Below, piece after piece: positions 1-8,715 of a stretch of DNA of 9,819 bases (the stretch's first letter is position 1; every line of letters starts with the position of its first letter). A program made the position numbers and the translations under genes. The stretch is taken from NCBI GenBank assembly GCA_005879095.1, contig VBLM01000408.1, positions 1 to 9,819 of the forward strand, read 5' to 3'. A model generated the notes under the pieces. The model ran no database searches. It worked only from the letters and a program-made list of their open reading frames with translations, and was not told where the DNA came from. The DNA is from Deltaproteobacteria bacterium. GTDB lineage: Bacteria; Myxococcota; Myxococcia; Myxococcales; 40CM-4-68-19.

Positions 1-168
1 GCCGACGCGACCGCGATCATGCTCCACGCGCATACCCACGGCTTCGCGGTGGCCGGCGTGTACATCTTCGAGATCGCCGAGACCAAGGTGCAGCAGACGA
101 TGGCGCTCGCTTCCAAGGCGAGCTTTCCGCTGCTGTGCACGATGGAGCCGGAAGACGCGCCGACGTGA
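1..168 (+). CDS. clpS: ATP-dependent Clp protease adaptor ClpS (C-terminal part)
   Basis: The open frame enters from the left edge and gives the last 55 residues of a ClpS. ClpS is the cytoplasmic adaptor that binds the ClpA N-domain and delivers N-degron substrates to ClpAP. The visible part shows the family pattern: a helix ending in MLHAHTHG, then AGVYIFEIAETK, then a last strand with LLCTMEPE. The N-terminal portion of the roughly 100-residue family lies outside the window. The TGA stop (166-168) overlaps the GTG start of the next gene by 4 nt (GTGA), so the two are probably translationally coupled. clpA, the usual neighbour, does not follow; a permease does. The family assignment comes from remembered conservation and is strong for this short piece. 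Confidence 0.9.
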   Translation, partial: ADATAIMLHAHTHGFAVAGVYIFEIAETKVQQTMALASKASFPLLCTMEPEDAPT

Positions 169-1269
169 TCGGCCGGCTGCGTTGGTTCTACTTCCTCGTC
201 TATGCCGGCGTGGGAACGTGGTTGTCGTACTTCGCGCCATATTTGCGCGGGCTCGGGTTTTCCGGCGAGGACATCGGCGCGGTCACGATGGCCCAGCAGC
301 TGACGTCCGTGCCGGCGGCGCTGGTCTGGGGCAGCATCGGCGATCGGCTGGGTGCTCCGGCCCGCGCGCTGCGGATCTGCGCCGGCGACGCCGCTGCAGA
401 TGGGGGCCGCGCTGGTGCTCGCGGCGATGTTCGGCGGCGGGATCGTCCCGCTGGTCGATTCGACGACCGACGAGGCCGTTCGCCATGAATATGCGCGGAC
501 GAGGCTGTGGGGATCGCTCGGATTCGTCGTCAGTGCGCAGGCGATGGGCTTCTTCCTCGCCTGGCGGGGCGATCGGCCGGCGGACCCCGCGATGCCGATC
601 GCTTACGTCGCCTGCGTCGTGACCTACGCGCTCCTGGCGCAGACGTTTCCGGCCGCCGAGGCGAACGCCGATCGGCCGCACTGGCGCGATGCGGTCGCTC
701 TACTCAAGTCGCCGCAGCTGCTGTTCATCCTCGGCATCTGTGGGCTGCACTGGGCCGCGCTGTCGCCGTATCACCTGATGTTCGGCGTGCTGGTTCGTGA
801 CCTCGGCCTGTCGTCGCGGGTCACCGGGGCCGCGATGGCCCTCGGCGTGGCCGCCGAAGTCGGCGCGCTGCTCATCTTTCCGCAGCTCGAGCGACGGTTT
901 TCGCTGCGCACGCTGTTCGCGGCCGCTTTCGGCGCGAGCCTGCTCCGCTGGGTGCTGCTCTCGCGCGCGCACGCGCCGGCCGAGCTGATCCTCCTGCAGC
1001 TGCTGCACGCGTTCACGTTCGGAATCTGGTGGAGCTGCGCTGTCGAAGCGATGCAGCGCACCGTTCCCGCGCGGCTGCGCGCCACCGGGCAGGCCGTCTT
1101 CTACGCGGTCGTCTTCGGCGGCAGCAATGCGGCCGGCTACGCGCTCGCCGGCGCAGGGTACGACCGGCTGGGCGGCGTCCCGCCCCTCTACGTCTGCGCC
1201 GCTGCCGTCGAGGTGCTGCCGCTCCTCCTCCTGCTCCTGCCCCTTACTCCCGGCAGAGGGCGTGCGTAG
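165..1269 (+). pseudogene. MFS_1-like (HcaT-type) permease, frame-broken
   Basis: This is an inner-membrane major facilitator of the HcaT/MFS_1_like type; its substrate is unknown. The start chosen is GTG 165, which overlaps the clpS stop and puts TM1 (RWFYFLVYAGVGTWLSYF) right at the N-terminus. The first segment runs to about 385 and covers TM1, TM2 and the WGSIGDRLG loop. Coding then moves to the next frame, where TPLQMGAALVLAAMFGGG leads into VPLVDSTTDEA and RLWGSLGFV and continues through the remaining helices to TAG 1267-1269. Around 381-393 the sequence goes from RALRICA almost directly to the VPLVD helix. Compared with E. coli HcaT as I recall it, about 14 residues (TM3) are missing. 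A loss near 41 bp would explain both the shortening and the frame change. The restored length (about 368 plus 14 aa) fits the family. An assembly error cannot be excluded. Confidence 0.82.
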
Positions 1270-1295
1270 CGTTGAGCGAACGAAGGGAGAACGGC

Positions 1296-1565
1296 ATGGC
1301 TCAACGAAGCTTCGGGAGCTCGAAGCGGAATCGGCAGTACGAGAAGATCAAGGCGTCGGCGAAGCGGAGCGGCCGCAGCACCCGGGTGGCCAAGCGGATC
1401 GCGGCGGCCACCACCAACCGCACGCGTCGGGCGCGCGGCGAAGTGAGGGGCCGGAGCAAGGCGCGGCGGAAGATCAACCGGTCCCGCGCCGGAGCGCGGC
1501 GGGCGATGAAGGCGGCAGGGCGCAAGGGCGGGCGGGCACGGGCACGCCGGAGGAGCCACCGCTAG
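1296..1565 (+). CDS. small Arg/Lys-rich protein, DUF7218/'plasmid stabilization' type
   Basis: This 89-residue protein is extremely basic: I count 26 Arg and 9 Lys against 2 Glu, so it almost certainly binds nucleic acid. The ATG at 1296 is chosen because a clear Shine-Dalgarno (AGGGAG, 1284-1289) sits 6 nt upstream; the frame stays open further upstream, but only as a shadow of the permease. Residues 8-43 (SSKRNRQYEKIKASAK, then a STRVAKRIAAATTNRTR stretch) resemble the N-terminal module of small proteins often annotated as plasmid stabilization or Rho-N-domain proteins. The C-terminal half is a low-complexity histone-H1-like Arg/Ala/Gly tail with no Rho_N domain. The annotation 'plasmid stabilization' is traditional and does not show that a plasmid is involved. 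It starts 27 bp after the permease stop and has its own SD. A nucleoid-associated role is inference. Confidence 0.66.
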   Translation: MAQRSFGSSKRNRQYEKIKASAKRSGRSTRVAKRIAAATTNRTRRARGEVRGRSKARRKINRSRAGARRAMKAAGRKGGRARARRRSHR

Positions 1566-1572
1566 CGCGGTG

Positions 1573-1706
1573 GCGTTCTAGGCACCCCGGTCTCGTTCTT
1601 GTTCTCGTTCTAGTTTGTGGTCGTGTTCCCAGTTCTTGAGCTCGAACTGGGACAAGACCTCAAACAAGAACCAGAACAAGAACAAGATTCGGGGTGCCTA
1701 GAACGC
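1573..1706. repeat. 134-bp imperfect palindrome (MITE/REP-like)
   Basis: Two 63-nt arms (1573-1635 and 1644-1706) are reverse complements of each other around an 8-nt centre (1636-1643). The outermost 17 bp are a perfect inverted repeat (GCGTTCTAGGCACCCCG at 1573-1589 against 1690-1706), and the innermost 8 bp (CCCAGTTC/GAACTGGG) are also perfect. Between them the arms consist of TTCTTG/TTCTCG-type hexamers and pair with about seven mismatches and one-base gaps. The element fills almost all of the gap between the basic protein and DUF3052. There is no transposase and no obvious target-site duplication. Transcribed, it would form a very long hairpin that could end transcription from upstream or protect the RNA end. 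Confidence 0.85.
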
Positions 1707-1726
1707 TTTGACGTAGAGTACTCGGC

Positions 1727-2059
1727 ATGGCCGGGTACTCGGGAACGCCGCTGCCGCAAAAGCTCGGCATCAAGGACGGCGCCCGCGTGCGGCTGGCGGG
1801 CGCGCCGGACGGATTCGCGCGCAGCATCGGGGTCGTCCCGCGGCCGCGCGGGGAAGCGGATGTGCTGCGCAAGTCGCTGCATCCGTCCGGCGGCCTCTGG
1901 GTCGCCTGGCCGAAAAAAGCGAGCGGCGTCGCTACCGATCTCGACGAAGGCATCGTGCGGCGCATCGGGCTGGCGACCGGGCTGGTCGACAACAAGGTCT
2001 GCGCCATCGACGACACCTGGTCCGGTCTGCGTTTCGTAGTCCGTCTCGCGGATCGGTGA
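1727..2059 (+). CDS. DUF3052 family protein, internally shortened
   Basis: This 110-residue protein matches the DUF3052 family at both ends. The N-terminus is MAGYSGTPLPQKLGIKDGAR followed by GAPDGF, and the C-terminal half contains GGLWVAWPKKASGVATDL, GLVDNKVCAIDDTWSGLRF and LADR. No biochemical function is established for the family. Members I remember have about 15-20 more residues between an AD-V(V/I) strand and the LRK/R-L-P-GG helix. Here ADV (residues 44-46) runs straight into LRKSLHPSGG, so a piece seems to be missing near 1862-1870 without loss of frame. The ATG at 1727 gives the canonical MAGYSGTPL start; its SD is weak (AGAG). The TGA stop (2057-2059) shares its last base with the ATG of the barrel gene, indicating co-translation. 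If the middle is truly lost, the fold's core would be damaged. Confidence 0.84.
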   Translation: MAGYSGTPLPQKLGIKDGARVRLAGAPDGFARSIGVVPRPRGEADVLRKSLHPSGGLWVAWPKKASGVATDLDEGIVRRIGLATGLVDNKVCAIDDTWSGLRFVVRLADR

Positions 2060-3591
2060 TGTTCGCCCTGCTGCTGGCGCCGCTGCTCGTCTTCCACGGC
2101 AACGTGGCCCTGGTCGAGGACGTCTATCGCGCTGCCCTCGATCTGCCGGCGGGAACCAAGGCGACGCCGGCCAACGCCCGTTCGGTGTCGGTCCGGCTGC
2201 GGCATTTTTTGCACAGCTCCGGCTACGCGCTGGCGACGGTACGGGCGCGCGTCGAGGGCGAGCAGATCACGGTCCAGATCGACGAGGGCCGCCTCGACAA
2301 GATCATCTTCGTCGGCGGCGGCGCTTTCGAGACGCTGCGGCTGCGCCTCGATCTGCACCTGCACGACGACGTCTTCAACAAGCCGGAGCTGGAGCGGCAG
2401 CTGAAGAGCCTCGCCGAGCGGCTCGGCCTCGCTCAGTTCGCCTACGACGTGGTTCCGGTGGCGAACGTGCAGGCGCCCAAAATGCAGCTGGAGGACATCG
2501 AGCCGCTCGAGGAATTGTCGCTCGGCCTGGTGCGGCCGGGGCGGCCGTACGAGCTGCACATCCTCGTGCAGCCGGGCGTGTTCCGGCCCGGCATCGCGCC
2601 GGAGCTGGAGATCGACTCGATCGAAGGCGGCGGCCTCGGCGCGGTCTACCACTCGGGGCGCCTCCTGCTGCACGAGGACCGGCTGCGACTCGGTGGCCGG
2701 CTGGCGGGCGCGCTGCGGCAGAAGCTCGACCAGACCGGGTCGCGCTTCGTCTTCACCCGCGCGGTCGGCGACGCGGCGTACGAGTTGCCTCCGCTCGGCG
2801 GCGTAGTGCGGCCGACGCTGACCGGACGGGTCGACATCTCCGACCGCCAGCGTCCCGATCTCCAGCTGGAGAGCTTCGAGTTCGCCACGCTGGAAGGCGC
2901 GGCGCAGGTGTTGTTCGTGCCCGTCCCGCACCTGCGCGCCTCGATCGGCGCCGGGGTCGAGCGCCGCCTCCTCTTCGCGCTGGAGCCGGCCACGCCCGCC
3001 ACGGTGCTCTCGCCGGCGGTGGGCGAGCGCGCGCACACGCGCCAGTTCGGCGAGGCTGCGATCCAGGTGACGTTCGATCCGCAGTCGATCCGGATCGATC
3101 GCCACCACCTGATCGCGCTCGAGGCGCGCGTCTACGGCTCGCCGCACCCCGGCGATCGCGGCGCGCTGCACCTGCTCGGGCGCTGGCAGAAGATGTTCGC
3201 GCTCGGGTGGAACGAGCTGTGGCTGGAGGCGCGCGGCATCTCCCGGACCGGATACGTGCTCTTTCCCGAGGAGGAGTCGATCGGCGGCGACGCCCTGCGC
3301 GGGCCTTTCGGGAGCGAGTATGCGAAGCGGCTGGTCGCCTTCGACGTCGAGTACCGCTTCTCGCTGCTGCGGGACGTGTTCAAGCTCGGCGTCTTCCACA
3401 ATGCGGTGGCATATGGAGCGATGGACCCGACCCGCGACACGGAAAAGACGGCGGTGGCGGACTCCTTCGGCATCGGCGTGCACGCGCTCTTGATCGACGA
3501 GTTCCAGCTCGACGCGTACTTCGGCCTCGGCTACGCGAGCGGCAACAAATTCGACCGCGGCGCCGCGCTGACCATCCGCCAGGCTTTCTAG
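2059..3591 (+). CDS. POTRA / Omp85-like outer-membrane beta-barrel protein
   Basis: A protein of 510 residues from ATG 2059 (GTG 2056 is one codon upstream). The start is a short hydrophobic leader (MFALLLAPLLVFHG) with no basic n-region, so the signal peptide is plausible rather than classical. Residues about 15-85 look like a POTRA domain: a helix, SVRLRHFLHSSGYALATV, an ITVQIDEG strand, then DKIIFVGGGAF. A second, degenerate POTRA-like segment follows. From about residue 165 the protein is alternating amphipathic strands typical of a barrel. LRGPFGSEY at about 413 resembles the conserved L6-loop RG motif of Omp85/TpsB proteins, followed by a VAFDVEYRFSLL strand. The last residue is Phe, the usual C-terminal signal for BAM insertion. 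I saw no cysteines. No BamA partner or secreted TpsA substrate lies nearby, so export or assembly is only a family-level guess. A 1-nt overlap couples it to DUF3052. Confidence 0.74.
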   Translation: MFALLLAPLLVFHGNVALVEDVYRAALDLPAGTKATPANARSVSVRLRHFLHSSGYALATVRARVEGEQITVQIDEGRLDKIIFVGGGAFETLRLRLDLHLHDDVFNKPELERQLKSLAERLGLAQFAYDVVPVANVQAPKMQLEDIEPLEELSLGLVRPGRPYELHILVQPGVFRPGIAPELEIDSIEGGGLGAVYHSGRLLLHEDRLRLGGRLAGALRQKLDQTGSRFVFTRAVGDAAYELPPLGGVVRPTLTGRVDISDRQRPDLQLESFEFATLEGAAQVLFVPVPHLRASIGAGVERRLLFALEPATPATVLSPAVGERAHTRQFGEAAIQVTFDPQSIRIDRHHLIALEARVYGSPHPGDRGALHLLGRWQKMFALGWNELWLEARGISRTGYVLFPEEESIGGDALRGPFGSEYAKRLVAFDVEYRFSLLRDVFKLGVFHNAVAYGAMDPTRDTEKTAVADSFGIGVHALLIDEFQLDAYFGLGYASGNKFDRGAALTIRQAF

Positions 3592-3700
3592 AAGCAAAAT
3601 CTCACCGCGGAGGCGCGGAGGGCGCGGAGTTTCGCGGAGTTTCTTTTTTTACAAAAAAACCTCTGCGTCCTCCGCGCCTCCGCGGTGCGCTTGAAGCCTT
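3592..3700. other. convergent intergenic gap
   Basis: These 109 bp separate the stop of the barrel gene from the DUF3014 stop. Apart from the palindromic repeat at 3603-3687 I see nothing coding here. It is the boundary between the two oppositely directed halves of the window. Confidence 0.7.
3603..3687. repeat. CGCGGAG-type palindromic repeat / likely bidirectional terminator
   Basis: Outer arms of 27 nt (3603-3629 and 3661-3687) match as an inverted repeat at 25 of 27 positions (CACCGCGGAGGCGCGGAGG against CCTCCGCGCCTCCGCGGTG). The loop holds a short tandem repeat of CGCGGAGTTT and then facing T7 and A7 tracts around 3644-3658. It fills the 109-bp gap between two convergent genes. In either direction the transcript would form a GC-rich stem, but the U-rich tract sits inside the loop rather than after the stem, so this is not a textbook intrinsic terminator. 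Intergenic repeats of this general 'cgcggaggcgcgg' kind are common and dispersed in several environmental phyla, from general knowledge. Confidence 0.8.
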
Positions 3701-4429
3701 TCAATGTGCGGCGAGGCGCAGATCGAGGGCGGAGGCGATTTCGCGCGCTTTGATCTGGATCACCTTGGTATTGCGCGGGCCCATCCTCATTAGATGCTTT
3801 TCCACCGGCGCCTGTGATTCCAGCTCGTCGGCCGCGTAGCGCCAGATGGCGCCTTTGGGGACGAGCGGCACCGGACCCTCGATTACCGGGGCGTCGATCA
3901 GACGCTGCAGCGCGCGGGTCGCCACCGAATCGAAGGTGCGGTCGGGGTAGCCGAGCTTGTGGTAGGCCGACTCGAGCAGCGGACGCAATTCGCGCACCGC
4001 GGCTGCCAGCGTCTTGGCGTCGATCGAGGCGATGGCGTCGGCGAACGTGTCGTAGCGCCGGTAGCTGTGCTCGTCGAGGACGTTCTTCGGGGCGCTGAAG
4101 GGCTTGGCGGGCGCGAGAAAGGGGAGCTGCTTTCGCGGCGTGACGTCCTCCGCGATGTTGTCCGCCACCACCACGGCCCGGTCGAGCAGGTTGTCCTGCT
4201 GGAGCCACTTCGCGATCAGCGGCGAGACGTTCCCCAGCACGTTGCGCACCAGTTGATCGCTCGTCTCCACCGGCGGCAGGGGAATGTCCGCGGGTTTCGG
4301 CGGGGCGGCCTTCGCTTGCGGCGGCGGAGGCGGCGGGGGCGCCGCTTCTTTCGGCCGCTGAAGCAGGAAGAAGAGCGCGACTGCGACCGCGGCGAGCCCA
4401 ACCAGGATCCAGAAGATCGGCTTCTTCAT
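3701..4429 (-). CDS. DUF3014 domain protein, inner-membrane anchored
   Basis: A 242-residue protein. Residues 5-22 form an N-terminal membrane anchor (IFWILVGLAAVAVALFFL) preceded by KK. A Pro/Ala-rich linker with seven consecutive prolines spans about 26-53, and the rest is a soluble DUF3014 domain. Family hallmarks are SDQLVRNVLG, VVVADNIAEDVTPRKQLPF, the SYRRYDTF segment, AYHKLGYPDRTFD, the APVIEGPVPLVPKG segment and LMRMGPRN. The domain should lie in the periplasm, judged from the anchor and the positive-inside rule. No function is established for the family. The ATG start (4427-4429) has a GGAG Shine-Dalgarno 8 nt upstream (4438-4441 on the opposite strand). It follows the kinase stop by 21 bp in the same direction, so the two very likely form one operon; a role linked to the kinase's periplasmic region is inference. 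Length and motifs look intact. Confidence 0.85.
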   Translation of the reverse strand: MKKPIFWILVGLAAVAVALFFLLQRPKEAAPPPPPPPQAKAAPPKPADIPLPPVETSDQLVRNVLGNVSPLIAKWLQQDNLLDRAVVVADNIAEDVTPRKQLPFLAPAKPFSAPKNVLDEHSYRRYDTFADAIASIDAKTLAAAVRELRPLLESAYHKLGYPDRTFDSVATRALQRLIDAPVIEGPVPLVPKGAIWRYAADELESQAPVEKHLMRMGPRNTKVIQIKAREIASALDLRLAAH

Positions 4430-4774
4430 GCGCGTGACTCCGTTTGCGATCTATCGCAGCTCGATCCCGCCGCCCGACTGCAGCCGCGAGAGCCGTGCCT
4501 TCGCGTCTTTCAGCTCGGGCAGATCGGCGTCGGCTTTTGCCCAGGCGTCGAGAAATTTCCGGGTTGCGTCGAGCGCGGGCCGGGGCTGGCCGGTGCGTTC
4601 GTAGAGGACGCCCAGCTGGTAATCGCTGCGGGCGCGGAAGAGCCCGCCGTAGCCGGGCCCGGGCGAGGTCACGCCGGGGTAGGTGGCCTGCGCGCGCTGC
4701 AGCTTCTCGATCGCCTTGGCGTCCTGCTTCGCCTGCATCCAGCTGTCGGCGAGGACGTAGAAGAGGAAGTCGCG

Positions 4775-5283
4775 GTAGGGCGACTTGTCGGAGAGCGACT
4801 CGATGCCGTCGGCCGCCTTGGCGTACTCGCCCGAGGCGCGCGCCTGCATCACCTCGACCGACTTTTCGGCCAGCGGATCGCCGACCGTGTGCAGCACTCG
4901 GCCGTAATCCTGGATGTCGCCGAGCAGCGGGTAGAGGAAGGCGAACATCGTCTCCGGGACGCCGCGCGCCACCGCGTCGTGCGCGATGCGGCGGGCGCCG
5001 TCGGCGTCGCGCTGGAAGAGGAAGCGCGTGTAGGGCGACTTGTCGGAGAGCGACTCGATGCCGTCGGCCGCCTTGGCGTACTCGCCCGAGGCGCGCGCCT
5101 GCATCACCTCGACCGACTTTTCGGCCAGCGGATCGCCGACCGTGTGCAGCACTCGGCCGTAATCCTGGATGTCGCCGAGCAGCGGGTAGAGGAAGGCGAA
5201 CATCGTCTCCGGGACGCCGCGCGCCACCGCGTCGTGCGCGATGCGGCGGGCGCCGTCGGCGTCGCGCTGGAAGAGGAAGCGCG

Positions 5284-5284
<1 letters not shown>
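4775..5284 (-). repeat. perfect 2 x 255-bp tandem duplication inside the kinase gene
   Basis: Positions 4775-5029 and 5030-5284 are identical base for base, and the flanks diverge at once (G4774 against T5029; C5285 against G5030). The unit is 85 codons, so the frame is kept. The 10-mer GAAGAGGAAG occurs at 4760, 5015 and 5270, exactly 255 bp apart; on the coding strand it encodes FLF at equivalent helix starts. It lies 5 bp outside the breakpoint and could have aligned the strands during slippage or unequal crossover. No synonymous change has accumulated, so the event is very recent or artificial. Confidence 0.97.
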
Positions 5285-7602
<2,318 letters not shown>

Positions 7603-7623
7603 CGCAGCGAGATTACAGGGAAA

Positions 7624-7645
7624 CCGCCGTTGGGCAAGACGGCGG
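7624..7645 (-). terminator. small hairpin between flavoprotein and kinase genes, possible weak terminator
   Basis: A 7-bp perfect GC stem (CCGCCGT at 7624-7630, ACGGCGG at 7639-7645) with an 8-nt loop lies in the 51-bp gap after the flavoprotein stop. Read on the - strand it is followed only by TTT, so it is a weak intrinsic terminator at best. It may separate the ligase/flavoprotein unit from the kinase unit. I see no convincing promoter for the kinase in this gap. Confidence 0.4.
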
Positions 7646-7653
7646 CGATACCT

Positions 7654-8715
7654 TCATCCGACTACATGCAGGATCGCGCCGTATGCGCCCGGGATGGCGG
7701 CGACGAAGCGGATGGTGCGCCGCCGCAGCGGCGGCCGCCGCGAGAGGGCGACCAGAGCGTGCGCCGGCACGGCATAGCGCAGCCAGGGCGCCCGCAGCGC
7801 GCGGTCGTAGGCGCGCAGCGCGGGCCCGAGATCGGTCGAGAGGTCGCTGGGCAGCAGGTCGACGAGGACGCGCGCGGCGCGGAACGCGAGCGAGAGGCCC
7901 TGACCGGTGATGGCGTCGACGTAGCCCGCCGCGTCGCCGATCAACGCCAGGCGCTCGGCATGGCGCGCTCGGACCCGCTGCAACAAGGGTCCGGCGCCGC
8001 GCGTCTCCGACTCGACCGGCGCTTTGTCGAGACGCTCCGCCAGTCGGGGAAAGCGCGGCAGGAGCTCGTCGTATTCGAGACCGCGGCCGGTGAGAAAGGC
8101 GACGTTGACCAGTCGCGGCCCGACCGGCGTGACGTATGCTTCGATGTCGCCGGTCCAGTGGACCTCGACCAGATCGGTCCACGGCTCGAGCGCGAAGTGT
8201 CTGCGCACGCCGAAGCGCGGTGACGTTTCCCGGCCGGACGCTTCCAGGCCGGCAGCCCGGCGCAATGGCGAATGCAGGCCGTCGGCGGCCACGGCGAGGC
8301 GCGCTTCGATCGCGCCGCCGTCGGTCGCCAGCTCGATGCTCGCCGCGCGCACGGTCGCCGACTGGACCGTGGCGTGCCGCAGCTCCGCTCCGCACTCGAG
8401 GGCCCTCTCGCGCAATGCTTTCGCCAGCAGGGTGCGGCGGATGCCGAGGCCGTCGCCGCCGCGGAATCGCGCCTGGACCTCGAGGCCGTCGTCCTGCAGG
8501 TAGCTGACGCCGCGAAAGACCGCCGATTCCGGAATGCGCGCTCCGAGGCCGGCCAGCTCGCGCGCGCCGGCGGGCATCAGCCCCTCGCCGCAAGCCTTGT
8601 CCGGCGGCTCCGCGGAGCGCTCGACGACGACCGCCTTCAGGCCTTTTTGCGCGGCCCGGATCGCGGTCGCGAGTCCGGCCGGTCCGCCTCCTGCGATGGC
8701 CAGATCGTAGATCAA
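7654..8715 (-). CDS. geranylgeranyl-reductase-type FAD-dependent oxidoreductase
   Basis: A 353-residue cytoplasmic or membrane-associated flavoprotein. The FAD dinucleotide motif GGGPAG (9-14) lies at the very N-terminus, the KACGEGLMP motif typical of the geranylgeranyl reductase group is at 40-48, the ADGLHS motif (144-149) follows, and the second FAD motif GDAAGYVDAITGQGL is at 260-274. Such enzymes reduce or hydroxylate lipid, isoprenoid or polyketide substrates; the substrate here is unknown. The start is TTG (8713-8715): it places the Rossmann strand IYDLAIAGG at the start and overlaps the ligase TGA by 3 of 4 bases (TTGA). No ATG occurs before residue 47, which is inside the KACGEGLMP motif. 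The overlap means translational coupling to the acyl-AMP ligase, suggesting both act on one lipid or polyketide product. Length and motifs look intact. A halogenase or PHBH-type hydroxylase is less likely because of the KACGEG motif. Confidence 0.9.
   Translation of the reverse strand: MIYDLAIAGGGPAGLATAIRAAQKGLKAVVVERSAEPPDKACGEGLMPAGARELAGLGARIPESAVFRGVSYLQDDGLEVQARFRGGDGLGIRRTLLAKALRERALECGAELRHATVQSATVRAASIELATDGGAIEARLAVAADGLHSPLRRAAGLEASGRETSPRFGVRRHFALEPWTDLVEVHWTGDIEAYVTPVGPRLVNVAFLTGRGLEYDELLPRFPRLAERLDKAPVESETRGAGPLLQRVRARHAERLALIGDAAGYVDAITGQGLSLAFRAARVLVDLLPSDLSTDLGPALRAYDRALRAPWLRYAVPAHALVALSRRPPLRRRTIRFVAAIPGAYGAILHVVG

Noticed and set aside
1590..1690. Possible CRISPR array or microsatellite, because of the repeated TTCTTG/TTCTCG words
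   Set aside because: No constant repeat with unique spacers; the words are explained by the two arms of one palindrome.
1708..1712. TTGAC as a -35 box for the DUF3052 gene
   Set aside because: Only about 15 bp before the ATG, with no -10 box in between.
1660..3597. A 645-codon open frame on the - strand opposite the barrel gene
   Set aside because: GC-rich antisense shadow: Arg/Ala/Glu-rich with no domain, and the + frame has clear POTRA/barrel sequence. It also runs through the palindrome, where it reads LVLVLVLV.
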